NCBI RefSeq assembly: GCF_000699445.3
Contig: NC_067196.1
Span: 35,732,616-35,796,615 of the forward strand
DNA: 64,000 nt
Source: Schistosoma haematobium
Taxonomy: Eukaryota > Platyhelminthes > Trematoda > Strigeidida > Schistosomatidae
Direction: 5' to 3'
The position numbers and the translations under genes are program-made. How positions within the stretch are numbered: position 1 is the stretch's first letter; each line of letters starts with the position of its first letter. This document shows positions 11,409-26,400 of the stretch, one piece after another. Below the pieces are notes generated by a model that was not told the origin of the DNA, did not search any database, and saw only the letters and a list, made by a program, of their open reading frames with translations.

Positions 11409-14400
11409 GTATTTCGACAATTTTTATTTTATTTTCAAAGTTTAATATTATAAGTTAATATCTAAATTCCTCCTTCATTACTGACAGAATGGTTTGTTCT
11501 AATTAAAAACTGAAATTCAACTTAGATATTTAAAATTCTCAATAGAAGAATAAAGAAATGACATATTTTTTTATAATCATTATAAGAATGTTCAAAGATT
11601 GAATAAGATCTGAATGAATTGAAAATTTCAATCGGTAAATTTGTGTTTATTGAATAGTGGCACATATCAACATTAATATTATAAAACTGTGAAGATGAGC
11701 CATTATTAGTTTGAATCATAAAGAAGATATTCGGTTTTCAATCCAAGATAATAAAAAAAACAGGAATTATCCCAAACTTCATAATGTAAACTTATGAAGT
11801 CTCAGTTCATTGAGATCAGAACTAATGGTAAAAATGAATAGCGCTTATTCATAAACTCTGATAAAGATGTGAGGGTAACAGTGAGAGCAGTTATTTAGAT
11901 TTCAGTTTACAAGTAAATCAGCAATAAAATTTCATACATTAACTACTAATTAAAATAGTAATTACCATTGAATTAGTTGAGACAACAGTCTAAGCTAATG
12001 AGAAAATGTATTGTCGCTATTAAGCAGAATGCAATGACATTCACAGCAAATATGATTTATCACACCACATTACAATGGACTTGCTTTGTTCACCACCAAA
12101 AATTTATTGAGAAGAGCAAATCATCTGTAAAATAAGATATTTACCTTAATAAGTCGATGTAAATCAACTACGAAATATATTAGGATGTGTTTTTTATGTG
12201 AACCAGATTTAAATTCATTATTCTCTGATGATACATTAGTTATACCCAGTTTTAAATTATTAGGGTACTTAATGTCAAATCTAAGTAGTACGGAATGTTG
12301 AGTCATTAACTGATTATCTATTTGATGACCAAGAAAGGAAATCAATGGAACTATTCACTATTCTAACATTCACACAATCCTTGATTATACATATTGGAAA
12401 AGAACATATTTAAATGGCTCTTATAATACTATTTTCACATCAACATAGAACTCCAATAAATGCACCTGTTATATTCCTTTCGATAAATATATCTATTATT
12501 ATCATCTTTCCTAATATTTCTTTTCGGAGCAGAAAGCTAAAGTCTATCTGAAGTATCGATCTCTTCAAAATTTAAGTAATCTATACGACGGTGCAGATGA
12601 TGTGAGTCGAGTAATAAAATAACATTTAATTATTTATAAAACACACACACACGTCTAGAACCAATACAACATACTTCATCATTCACAGTGTTTGATTTGA
12701 TTTCGGTCATTTTATTTTTTTTCATTACGCTTCAATTGTTATGGTGATGATGATGAGGAAGAGGATGAGGATGAGGATGAGGACAAAGTAAAATGAACAT
12801 GAAATTTTAATGTATGAAATCAACATTTTTGCAAAGTACCCAAATGCATGTGTGTATGTTTTGATTTCTTTTTTTAAACTGTTTGCGCTTTTTTGTGCAT
12901 TAATTACTAAAACAATTAAATAGAAATCAGAAAAAATATTCCAAGGAAATCAAGTTAATTTTTATTTTCATCCGAAATGTTTCATTGTTAAAAGACTCTT
13001 GTATTGTTTCGTTCTGTTTTCAGTTTTTTTCTCAAATGAGAATTGTAATCATTAGTTACTATTTTTTTCCTCCTAGTTACTCGGCTAACATAATTTAAAT
13101 GATACATTTTAATAATCATTATTCATAGAAACTATTTTCTTTTATGTAAATGGATGTGATGAATATGTATGATAATTATGTTAATCAATGTGCATATTAC
13201 ATAATTTATGCTTGTTTTAAGATTAGCAAGTAAAAACAAACACTTTCTTCAATAATAATTTGATTTATTCACATAGTTTCATTCGATATTAGTTTATATA
13301 TTCAATTCATTTCTTGTTTTAATTGTTACTAGTTTACACAATTTCTTTTTCTACTCAAAAAACAACAATCTTCATCATTTTTTATTACACATTTATGATA
13401 GTTTTATGGAATGTTGACTAATTTTTATGTTCATAATGAAATAGAGCTTAGTAACTAGATGCTTTGCTTAGAAAGTGTTCGTTTTTTTGTTTTTCTTTGT
13501 GGCTGTTTAGGAATAACAACTGTTTTTTGTCATATTTCTTGCATAGAAAAAGGGTTATGATAATGAAAGATCGATAGAATCTGTTTAATATTTTTATTAA
13601 ACAATAATGATAATTATAAGCAAAGATGGATAGTGGCTAGCAGTGGAATCCAGGACGCGCGTTTTGTCCAGTTTGGGACTCGTCAGCTGTATGTACCTGC
13701 ATTTCAGAGTTGATGTTCGAGTTCGAGTCCCAGAGTGAACATCAACTCCGAGATGCAGGTACATCTAGATGACGAGTCTCAAACAGGACGAAACGCGCGT
13801 CCTGGATTCCACTATTAGCCACTATCCATCTTTGCTTATAGTGCTTGTAAATTAAGGCAATATCGAAGCATACGCACAATATGCACATATGCCAATAAGA
13901 GACTGATCAATTTCAGTCCTAAAAACATCAATGGGAAGACTCAAGTAAAAGAATACCATGTGAATAATGATAATTGTTTTACTTCTATCAGTGTATGACA
14001 TAATATATGGCTTAAATATACAGTGAATATTGATGAAACATAAAACTACTTTCGTTAAATAAAGATAAATTAATATAATCAATCACTTTAAATATGTATA
14101 GTAATAACTTCTATTTAGCTGGATATTATTAGTTTTTACATTCAGTAAAGATAATTAACATGTTACTGTAGTGATAATAAATTAGGTGGGGAAAATCAAT
14201 TTATTTATTTCATGCAGAATACACAAGTGATTTCGTAAAATATCCCTTCAGTTGTTCTTTACATGTTTAATGTTTTTTTCTAATTATGTTGTCACTACAA
14301 TGGATCTTTGTTTTCATTCTTGTTCATTTCAATTCAATCTTCTGCTGACAGATATTCCACTTATGATTAGTGTTACATACTACTTATATATGTCAGCATA

Positions 14401-17400
14401 AGTGACATACACTATATTCATAAATTAAACATAGAAAACATGATCATTTTAATTATTTCCGAAGTGACCAACGTAAGGGAATGTAAATATATAAAGATTA
14501 TTCAATTTCAAATGATTTTTTTTATCATGGACTGATACCATTAAAGATGAATTGTAAATTAGCATAATGGCTTTTTTCTGAAAAAATCATTTATTGTACA
14601 GTTTTGTAATCAGTTTCAGTGGTATTTTACAAACTAGTAGAAGTATATAGGATAGATTAAAAGTATTACACTCAGTAAAAATTCAATGTATATGTGTATT
14701 AGAACTTAAAATATCAGATACAGTGATATTATATTTAGCAAAAACCAACATAAAGCAGTGACCACTGGCGTCCAATTGGGTCTGTTGTGAGATAGTAACT
14801 CACTGAAGACAATGGTGAACGTGTGGCTCAAATTCGTGGAATGGTTGAAGTTAGACATTAACACTGTGGGTTGCCGATTCAGCGGTCTAAAGGTTAGGCG
14901 TTCACGTGCGTGACCGATATGTCCTGGGTCCGAATCTCGCATGGCGGGATTGTGGATGCGCACTGCTGGGGAGTTCCACAATAGGACGAAACGGCCGTTC
15001 AGTGCTTCCAGGTCTTCTATAGTATTCTAGCCTCAAGTGACTCATGATCTCAATCATTAAATTACTATAATATCCACAAAATCTCCTTCCTGATATTAAA
15101 TATAATATTTTATGTGTTTATGAATAAAAAGTTGGTTGAAAATTAACATTTTAAAGATTAGTTTCTTGGGATTATTGCAACAGAGCCTATGGTTTCATAG
15201 CATCAGAATCTTATTTTTCACTGCTTTCATTGTAATGCTCTGCTTCGCTTTTATTTCAAGTACGTTGTCAATGTAACACTATTTAGAAGACAACATTTTC
15301 TTATCTACTGATGTAACGTCTCACTATTAATTCTAGTAATATTTGATATGAAATTGTTAGTATCTGATGCAATTAACCTAGTTTTCTTATTTGAAGATAG
15401 AGCTCTTTGTGTATTGAGAACTTGTACATTTCTATATTAAACTGCCAGTAAACTTTATTTTTATTGAACATCATATCAACTTTCAACTTTTATCTGATCA
15501 TAAATATAATTTATTGAGAGTTATCTTATGAAATCTCAACATAAAGCCAAAGTAAATAAATTTATATAAACATCACATATCAACATGAGATCAGTTGATG
15601 CGTAAACTACTGATTCGATTCATCTATCTGTCGTATTGGGGTAAACGGAATCAAACCTTTGAGATGATGCTGAAGATTTGTAGCTTAGGTGGATGTTAGT
15701 GCTTATGATGTCGTTCAGAAGAACGATGAAAGATCCACGAACAAACCACCCATCTCAGAGAACAAAACTCCATCTGAATCAAATCTAACAGATAGCATAA
15801 GTTCTCAAAAGATTATAAATACATCTTACTGACAAGTGCCGATTAACCCAAAACCCAGCGTCAGGGTTTTTACTTGATGCTCTTATCAATAAGTTCCTAA
15901 AGTTTTTATCGGATACTTTGAAGGAAATTAGTTTAAAGTACAAAACCTTCTATAATCTTTAATCTATCTTTATAATTATTTACGCAAATCTTTTTGTTCT
16001 ATTTTCTTAATCACAGGAGAACGGTATGCCACGTGTAATCCATACATCATATAGCCGTAATTTTCCACTGCATACTAGTCGTTTGAGTTCAGTGCCACCG
16101 TCAACAGTTGGGACGTATCGTTCAACAATAACTAGTACAGATTATGGATTGCCACCTGTTGTACATCGAAATTACAGAACGAATCGGTATATTTATGAAA
16201 CACCATATTATACATCAACATACGTAAGTAGTTCATACTTTGTACGATCATAGTAACTTAATGTACTATTTTCCCCATGCTTATACTACTACTGTACATC
16301 ATGTCTTTTAGCATGTATTATCCAATCATTTCATCAGAGAAGTTTTAATAGTTTTGTGTTATTAATTTAACATGGTTGATGAATTGATTTAAAATATAAT
16401 ACGCCATATAAACTGCATGAATAATGATATCATAACAATTAACCACCGTGTAAATACAAACATTAGAAGATAAAGCACTTTGAAAATTTTAAACCCAGAA
16501 ACCCCGGAAATATAAATTTCAAGTTTCATAATACGTATCACTGTATATTACTTGTCTTTCTTAGATGGCTTTATATCATCGTTTATATTTTTACAATTAC
16601 TCATTAAACAAGCATTGTAGACATTATCATCTAAACGGATTTCTTTAGAATTCTAACTATTGATAAAGAAATTACTTTATATCAAATTCCTTAGAAACGC
16701 TTTAAAATTTACCAATACTATTATCAGTTATTTTTAGTAGTGAGTAATAAATAAAAGTATTTTATCATCATTGAAAAGGTTATACAGAAAAATAGCACCA
16801 ATATATATAATCTACTTATGTGTTATACATGAAAGAGGAATTTCTATATTAGTGATATTCTTTAATATTCTAATCAAAAAAACACTAAACCTATAAGTGC
16901 CACATTTTAAGAGAGGTTACTGTTAACTTTGAAAGGTTACAAAACCAATCAATCTATGTGAAAATATTTTTCATTTCATAGGTTACAAAAGTATTTCCTG
17001 ACTTGCTGACGAAACTTATAGATTCACTGATAATGTTTATTGATATTGCTTATCAGAAATAATCATATATCATCAAGATCAAAACATTTGAATTTCATGT
17101 TGATTACACCGTTATTAAAAGTAGACAGGTAAAAAAACATTGTTATAAACAATTAGAATGCACCATTGATATATTACTGAAATATAAGCCAAAACAATTT
17201 GCTTCAGTATTTTTCTCATCAGGTTCGACATTTACAAATTTATCAATATTTTAATATAATAGCTATTCGAAAGGTATTATATACTTACCCACTGAGAATT
17301 ATAATCCGACGTTTTACTGGTCACTGTAACAAAATGTTTATGAACTTGTGTGTGTAGAATCTGAGTGTCAAGTTATTAAAAATAATTTTTAATCCAAGTG

Positions 17401-20400
17401 AATGTATCCCATATTTTTAAACGGTCATTCAGGTTCTTAAAATTACAAAGAATGTTTTTATAATTACGATGTGAATGCCTTTATCAAACCACAGACAAGA
17501 ACGTTCATCATAGTTAAAACCCTTCATGACTACTCAAGAACTAGTGGTTCATGTCGATTCTGAAAATTGTGATATAAAAACGACTTTTATTAATTGTTAA
17601 AATGATTGAAACGAATTTAGTAAGTTACTAAGAATTTGAGAAACAGATTTTGTAGCATTACAATTTATGGAACGATAACGGTAATCTGTCAAAAGATAAA
17701 CCAATTTTACATAATTAACATATTTATTGAAGTTTTCTACAGGATTTCCTGTATACAAATTAGCAATTCAACATATAAATTCGTCCGAATGGTTACACAA
17801 CATCTTGTTGTTGAACCAATGTTAGAACCTAAATAGTTATCTAAGAGTTCTTGATTGGAACTAGGCTTAAGCTTTAAAGTTTAGTTGCTTATGATATACA
17901 ATCTAAACAAAAAGAAACGAGTATTCAATATGTTTAACACAATCATTTATACATCTCAATGGTTAAGATTAAATCAGAAAAAGTTATTCAATATTAAATC
18001 CCGTGTAAAACAAAAAGGCAAAAGTCATTTTCTACATTCTAATTGTCTCCTTCATTTTTTTTGCAAAAACGAAAAAGAAAAATAACATTTTACCATTGTG
18101 CATTCACATTTGTTTAAATATTGTAATACAACATTCCATAGATTTATTTCGACTTTATTTTCAAAGAAAGAAAGAATGAAATTCTTTTGGTTGTCATACG
18201 ACAAAACTTAAAATGTCGTATGACATTTTAAGTCAGCTTATTTCTAAATGTTTTTATTTTAATGATTACAATATGAAATTCATGTTAATTACTGAGTTGA
18301 CGAAGATTATCCATTTTCAAATGAATGTCATTTTGTTGATTAAATAACAAACAAACAAAACATTTGGTACATTTTATCATTATTACACAGTGATAAGAGT
18401 TATATCTAACTTTTGATTATGTAAAAAAAATCTAAATTCTTACCTTTTATATATATATATATATATAATCTCTCTCTAATTATTAGATATTGAAAGATAA
18501 AACAAATGAGCAAAAATTCTTAATTGGATCAAAGTAAACTAATACATCTATATGTATATAAGATACATTCAACACATTAATCGTATTAAATATTTTTTTT
18601 TCATTTATGGAATAAGTGTGTTCTCGAAAATCATTCACGAATAAAATCTGATCATGAATCTTTATTCTTCTCTATCTTATCGGTTCAAAAAACATTCTAT
18701 TCATAAAGCAACGTATTCACTTTTTAAAGGATATCCAAATTGAATTCACTTGGTATTGTTTGCTTGTATGTTTTCATTGTTGTTTAGGACTGTATTTGAT
18801 CAGTCTCTGATTGTTCCTGATCAAATGCAGTCCTAAACAACAATGAAAAGATACAAGCAAACAATATCAAGTGAATTTAAACTTCACTTCATTGCACAAG
18901 CAGGTGGCTATCAGAACTCAGTAGCTAAGTGAATAACGTGATGGCGTTTGAAGTAAATGTTATTGATTTCGAGTCCCAAAGTGAACATCGACTCTGGGAT
19001 ACAGGTACACCTAGCTGACGAGTCTTGAATAGGATGGAACGCGCATCCTCGACTCCACTGCTAGCCACTATCCATCTCTGCTTGACATGCAAATGAATTC
19101 TATAAAAGTATACGGCGAATTGTAGTTTAATTTTTTAGTTGTCAATTTACAATTTTTTGACTTACATAATGTAGAATTTTAGAATAGTTACAATGATACT
19201 TTTCAGTTTAACGTTTATAAATACAGGGAAAATAAATAAACTCTCAATGTAACCTTATTTTAAGTCGGAGTATATTTGTTGAAGTTCAAATTATTATTAA
19301 AATCTTTCACCTGACTTTTCTACAATCGTTTAGAGTAATATTGAACCTATAAGAACTACTTATACAAGTATTGGACCAAGACGATATACATATTATTATC
19401 CATCAATTGTTACTACAAGACCATTGTCGAGTTCAGGTTCGTATAGTAACTTGTCTAGTGATATGCAAGCTGAACGTAGACGAATTGAAGTAAGTTTTCA
19501 TTGATTATCTTGTTAATTTTTATTTTGTTTTTCATGAATACTGTAATAATGAAAACGTATTTGACTTTGAATACGTCTCAGTTTGTACATAATTTAATTC
19601 TCATAAGTTTATGATAACTGATCACCTCTATTATGTTTTGATCAGTTGGTCAGTTATGTTGTTTGAGAACTTTCCGGAACTTTACCTATAAGCATCTTAC
19701 CTGTTATACTAGAATTAAATGTAAAACAAAGTCATATTGAACCCATTTTAGCATGGCATTTCAGCTTCGAATAATAAAATTTAATTTAGATCACTTTATA
19801 AAGAAACCAAACAGTTTAAAACAAGATAGATGATTTATTCATTGAGATAAAAGATTACCCATTCATTCTGTTTAATTCAATATTATACATACAATAAGAC
19901 CGTCAGTTATGTCGTATAAATATTTTAGCTATACATGAAATTATCATCATCTATAGGTCTAATGGACTGAGAATTACAGTTTTGATAGAAATGCCTTGAT
20001 GAAATCATTCCAGAGGCGTACATTCAATGCTTGAAATACACAAAGTGTGTATAATGAGATTATCATGTTTGTATAAAAATGTGTTGATTCAACTCTAAGT
20101 AGATTTGTAGACAGAACACACTACATTTAACATTCTTTCACCTAACCAGTATCATAAACGATATACGTTACAAAATTTACAAATATTTTTCATGCTATCT
20201 TTTCTTCTATAACACCTTTTTTTACATAATTACCAGTAGTTTTGTACTTTTCTAAATATGCGAAAAACACTATCATTGTCTACCAAAGATTTTTTAAAAT
20301 AAATTTTACACCAAATGACCTTTAAAAAAGTAGATTCATCAAATAAAACATTGATCAATATAATATAGATCTTAAACTCTTGGTAACTATTTCAAATCAA

Positions 20401-23400
20401 TTACTAGAAATCAATAAAGATTTGTTAAGGGGTGGAAAATAATAACAGTTTCTATTCTAAAACACTTTACAACATCACTTATACATTCACATCTAAATAG
20501 GTGAACTTCGAAAAAGTGAAAAAAAAATAATAAAGTTACGTTTTTTTTTCAATTTTTTTCTTTACTGAATATTTGGAATCGCGTCATAGTTATAGTTAAG
20601 TTGAAATACAGAAATTACATCACACAACTTAACGGTAGTAGCAATATCATAAACTGATTATGCAATGAATACTTTTTAATTAAATGTTATAAATATCATT
20701 ATCCCTTCAATATAAGGGTAGTTTAAAAGAAAATAAATGTATAAACTATATAATTAAAATAACCCATAGCGTCATTGAATAAGAAAAAAGAGAATTCAGC
20801 AAAGAAAATGTTCTTTTCGACGAAATCATTTACTTAAGCTGTACATTCGTATATTGGACTATTATCTGACCCATAAATTCTGTTCTTCCTTACCCCTTGA
20901 TTAGTACGTTAACCTCATTTGTTATTTATTCTCGAATCCACTTTTTTTGTGATACAATCCTTTCTATCCTTCTATAGACATACATATTCCATATAACTAT
21001 ATATATACGAATGTACAGCTTAAGTAAATGATTTCGTCGAAAAGAAAATTTTCTTCGCTGAATTCTCTTCTTCTTATTGAATAAACTACATTCTAATGAA
21101 GATACTAAATTGTATGTATGATTATTACGTCATCGTGTTAACATTGAGTTGAATAACTTGTCAGTTGTTCAATTACTTTGAGAGTAAATGCTGGAATGAC
21201 AAATGAATATGATATTTTTTAGTAAAACTTGAAGATAATAATATAATGGTTGAATTTAGATAATATCAATATACATGACCCCATACATTGAAAAACACTT
21301 GTATTATATATATGACAGCCTTTACAAAGCATTAGGCTTAATATTCGATACTTATAGTTACACTGAAACTCAAATATTGGATTTTAAGTTTAATTCAACA
21401 AATAGTAAATCTACAGAAGAAATGTGTTAATCAACACTGAAATTAATGTTTCTATATAATACTTAGTTTGTACAATTCTTTCATTCTGTAGCATCTCTAG
21501 AATTTGGGAACATATTATTAATCATTTACGTAAGGGCAAACTATATTTGACGAAATCTTATAAACATGGCTGTATATTTCAATTTCAGATAGCATAATCT
21601 TTATATTGGATGATCTCAAATATTTTCCTGAAATTCTTGATAAAACAATTTCCTTGTTAAATAAATAAATAAATAACTCTCCATTTCAATGGTTGAAATC
21701 ATAAGTCAATTGAAGCTAGACCACCATGGAAAACCTGGAAGCACAAAACGGTGTTAATGCCTAACTTCAACCAATCCATGGTGATCTAGCTTCAATTGAC
21801 TCATGATTTCAACCATTGAAATTTCTAAAAATCTCCACAAAACCCATTCTGATAATAAAATCTCCATTTCTCATTCAAATTGATATACTATTAAGCTTCA
21901 TAGGCACATATGACAAATCTATTTAAAAACGGTAGCTTCTGTTATATTTCTTTTTAAAGAAACAATGTAAGTATATATAGTTGATAATTTCTTGTATTGT
22001 TGTGTTTCAATGTTATTTCAAAACACTTCTGATTTTTATCAAAAGTAACTAATTATCAAATTAGTTGAAAAATGTTATCCCTAAAACGTTATGGTAACAA
22101 ACTTTTGTTTGTAGTAATTAATACAATTCAGGAACGCATATCGCTAATTTTAAAGACACACAATCAAATACATTCAACAAAGTATAACAATGATCAGCTG
22201 GGTAATGACACCAATAAGTATAGCTAAAAGACATATCTGAGATTGAAGCAAGTACATTGTGTAATTAATTATTTTACAATCATTTTTTAAAGCCCATCAG
22301 TTGATCCTCTACAAGCTCGACAATATTTGAAGATGTTTCACATTTAATATATATCCACAAACTGTTCTGTTACCTTTGAATATTAATGATTCAGGATTAC
22401 TTACTTGATTTGTTTCCTTCTTTATATGACTGACTTTTACTAAACTTAAATGTTATATTTCCAATAAATCTCATAATTGATTCTTTATGAATTCACCAGT
22501 GTTTTGAGAATAGTCATATAGAATTTATTCAATATCAACTAACATACAAATATCTCTGCATGAAGTTTCATAGAAAATATGTTCGTTTGGAAAACATTAA
22601 ATGTTAAAACGAGCACACTTCTGCTTAGCCATTTTCTTACAATACATTTCAAACATATATAATGGACCAGATTGTTCGAAATGTATAGCGCAAATACATC
22701 ACATTTTTCAGATAAACTCCGTCTTCTCATTGTTCTATTAAAATATATAACGGACTAGTTAGACTCAATAATTTGTGTATGTCTATTAGCATCCTCTGGA
22801 TTAAAATGACCCATAACATATTCTTGTTCTAGAAATAGGTATTCGATTGATAATTAGTTATTCTCAATTTCCTGTTGTTTTTTTTTAAAAAAAACGTTTG
22901 GTTACAGTTTTGATAAACTTTTCATGTTACATATAATCAGTTTCATAACTTACTTATATTTCATTATCTGTTGAATGATTCCATTTCTTTTCTTTGTTGT
23001 TTGGCATCTGATCAAGTGTGTAAGTTAATATACAAACTAAAATGTCATTCAATTTATAAATGAAGTTTAGTCTTAATTCTGTTTTTAAAATCTTTCCTAC
23101 TGATATCTAAAATTTGATATAAAATGAATTAAACTAATAGCAATAATTCAGAGGTAGTTATTATTGAATCCTGATCATGTGAATTTATTTTCACGAGATG
23201 TATTATACTGTACAATTATTCATAGGTTTCACAATGTTTGCAATATTTTACAAAATGACTTGGATGAAACGTATCTTGTAAAGTGTGTCAATTTTACACG
23301 ATTGTTGAATAGTTCTTCAAGCTGTAATATTTGATCATGAATGTTTGGTTATTGACGATAAATCACTTATCAGATTTAGTCTCATTTTTCAAAAAAACGA

Positions 23401-26400
23401 GGACTTCCTATATTATATAAATGTTCAAGAGAATGTTCCGCTGACTTCAAAGTTCAGAAGACATTAAATAAATATCATTCCTACATAGTACTCAAAAACT
23501 ACTTCATTAAAGAAGAAACCATGATAGTACATTGTAACACCAACTGAACATCTGAATAGACTATATTTGACTGATAAAGCTAGTAAACATAAGGTCAGTA
23601 TTGAGAACATTTAATTCAAAACATTCTTTAGTAAGTATGAAGAAAGACAAGACACTCCAATGAATGTTTATTTCAACTGTGCTAAACATAGAAGCCATTC
23701 AAATAAATAAGACTATATGTCATAAATATCCCATTCAACTTGTTTGAAAAAATATAACCAATATAAACACAGACTGAATTATTCATTCTCACTGTAAATT
23801 TCACTCAGACATCTATTCAGATACATTTTGATGTTTTGAAAAAAATTACATCTTGTTTGTTTATGTTAAACAGACAGGATAATAGTTCACTTTATGTTTT
23901 CTAATATTCACCAACTGTTAGACATTCTTTCTTTCTGTTACTATTCTAGATTATATCCTTTAAAGATCAGGATCACACATGACTGCGAAACATTGAAAAT
24001 TTATTAGACCACCCAGTTGGTTATTACTAATAACAAAAATTACCTGATTTGACAGGAGTAATTGTTATCAATAAATAATTACAATTTACACAAATCCGAT
24101 TTGAATTAAAGCATTTAATTTCACTGAAACTATTTTCATTGGTCATCAGCATGGGTTTATTTTGTTTGTAGATTATGAAACTGCGTGAATACTTTGCAAT
24201 ATCACTTGCTTATTCATAAGCTGCAACATGAACATTAATTACACAACCAATATGTAGACTGATGCTTATCGACTAGATTAATATGATTTGTTACCAGTTT
24301 TTTTTAATTTTACAGTGTACAATTTCCATGTATTCTAATATGTAAACTAATATACACTATTTTTATGTCAAAAATAAGTTTTCAAATATTTTTATAATTG
24401 TACATCGTATATATGTAATTTCACGCTATTCAATAGCGTCGTATGGACGATTTACTGGAATACAAATTGCCCTCACCTGAATACTACAGGGAAATGAGGG
24501 GATCCCTACGTGCATTGAATGACAAATTAGATGTTCATCGGAAAATGCTTGATCGTTACTCCGGAATTGATATGAACGCTACAACTGCATCAGTACAAGA
24601 TCGAATCGAATCAAAATATCAACAACTTGCAAGCAGGTTCGTTGAGTGGACAGATATTTGAATTTGGTATCTTCTAACAAACGACTTATCTAACAAAATT
24701 TTATTGCTATTTACTTTTTTCTATGTACTGTTATATGAATGCTATACATAGAGTAGTTTTATATGATGGGTGTGTAAATACCTCCTATAATTTATTGTTT
24801 TGTGTGAATGTGTTAACATTCTATCTATAAAAAAGAGTTGATACAAAAATATCGATGGTAAAGTTATAAAAGGTGTAAAATATATTTCAGTCTAGTTCAT
24901 GATACGATTACAGAGCCAGTGTTAATTATTTAAACGTTTCCAATGATTAGTTCCTGGAATAAATTATGGATTGACAAACATTACATTGTCACACTAACCT
25001 ACTTCACAAAGAGTATTATATTTAATTTATGGAAGAATTTCACTACACTTTATTATATATAGACATATATACCAGTTTCATAAAATTTAAGTGGAAATAA
25101 TTCAACTGAAAATCCCCCCCCAAAAAAAAGAAACGTTAAGTGTGATAGGGTATTCAGCTTCATAGGTACTGACTCATTCACCATGATAAAAAAATACCAA
25201 TAGTCATTGCTATCGTATTTAAGCATTACACCTTTAGTTCGATTTCCTTTTTTAAGTAATACTATTAGCTTTATTCAAAAAAAACCAGTCTTAATTAGTA
25301 ATAATGAACAAGTACATTTCTTGAATTTATAATTATTTCAACTTTAAATATTTTGATGCTTTAAACATTATTCTATCTAAAAATATTAATGATTGTTTTC
25401 TGTTAAGTTTCCACATTTCTGAAGGACCGGAAATAATTTTCCGTTAGTGGTTAACGGATGATGATATCTTGTGATCTTGAAAATAAGACAATTTAAAATA
25501 AAATGAGGGTTTGCAATTCTTGTCAAGAAGTATTTTAGGTCTTTATGGTGGACCTGGAAACAAATTCCAATGTCTATATACCACTTGTCATAGTAACATA
25601 GCACTAAACCATCGTTATGGTTAACGTAAGGATTTCACGAAAAATTGAATATGTTAATAGTGTATAAAAAATATTTACTAATGGTAACATAATTGAAGAG
25701 TGTTAAAATAGTCTTTCTCAAACATTTAGATAGTGTATGACAAGAAGACAAGATGTTTCAGAACCATGTAGCATACATGTATCATCTCAGTTCATTCTGT
25801 GCAACCTGACTACGTAATAAATTGTTCGGATATTAAGAAAGATAATTAAGAAAGATAAAACTCAGATGAAATGAATTACGAGATAAGAACATCTAGGATA
25901 ATGAGGAAAAGTAAAGCTACTCATTAAACTTAATGTAAAACAGTCAAAACTAATGACACAAAATTGGATTTAGTATAAGGAAAAACTATCTGAGAGTACG
26001 CATTGTAGCGGACTTAAATTTTTGTGTAAATAACACTTTGACAAATTTAACTGTTGACTTATTAAGACTTGAGTACATTCTTACACAGGCTGTTTGTAGA
26101 TTGATCCTATGGCTTTTATTATCACTGTTGCGCTAGTACATCAAAGTTTTGTTAACTAAAATCTTTCTATTACTGTATCCAATTTTACATGCTTCAGTCT
26201 TTAAATATAGAGTGCTGATTTACGATGTCAAACTCCGGCTGAATAACTTAAAATCTTAAAAGAAAAAGTATTCTCTGAGCTAGTTAATTTAGTCATGAAT
26301 CTTTCAAGTATTAGGGAACTTCTCTAAAAGGTAGGCATTTACAAGAGAATAATTAAGTTTTCTCCATAAGTACTTATTCCAATATATTTTGTCATAGAAA

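Larger units (their letters stand above)
13615..13840. repeat. Perfectly opposed hammerhead SINE hairpin (family A)
   Basis: Two 104-bp arms (13615-13718 and 13737-13840) are near-perfect inverted repeats around an 18-nt loop holding the B-box-like GTTCGAGTCCC. Each arm contains a hammerhead domain oriented outward from the centre. A transcript would fold into one long hairpin. The right arm continues into the family A tail (13841-13935). Confidence 0.85.
16224..19333 (+). other. Intron 3 of the Tyr/Arg-rich gene
   Basis: 3.1 kb of AT-rich DNA. It holds the inverted repeats at 18192-18236 and 18743-18877 and the hammerhead relic at 18960-19083. Open frames at 17636 and 17885 are AT-driven and unsupported. 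Confidence 0.6.
19490..24436 (+). other. Intron 4 of the Tyr/Arg-rich gene
   Basis: 4.9 kb of AT-rich DNA containing the complete MITE (20783-21075) and the family B tail hairpin (21683-21822). No other supported feature. Confidence 0.6.

Noticed and set aside
12721..12797. Acidic (Asp/Glu) reading frame ending in TGA, as an alternative last exon
   Set aside because: No AG acceptor lies in front, and the sequence is a simple GATGAG repeat.
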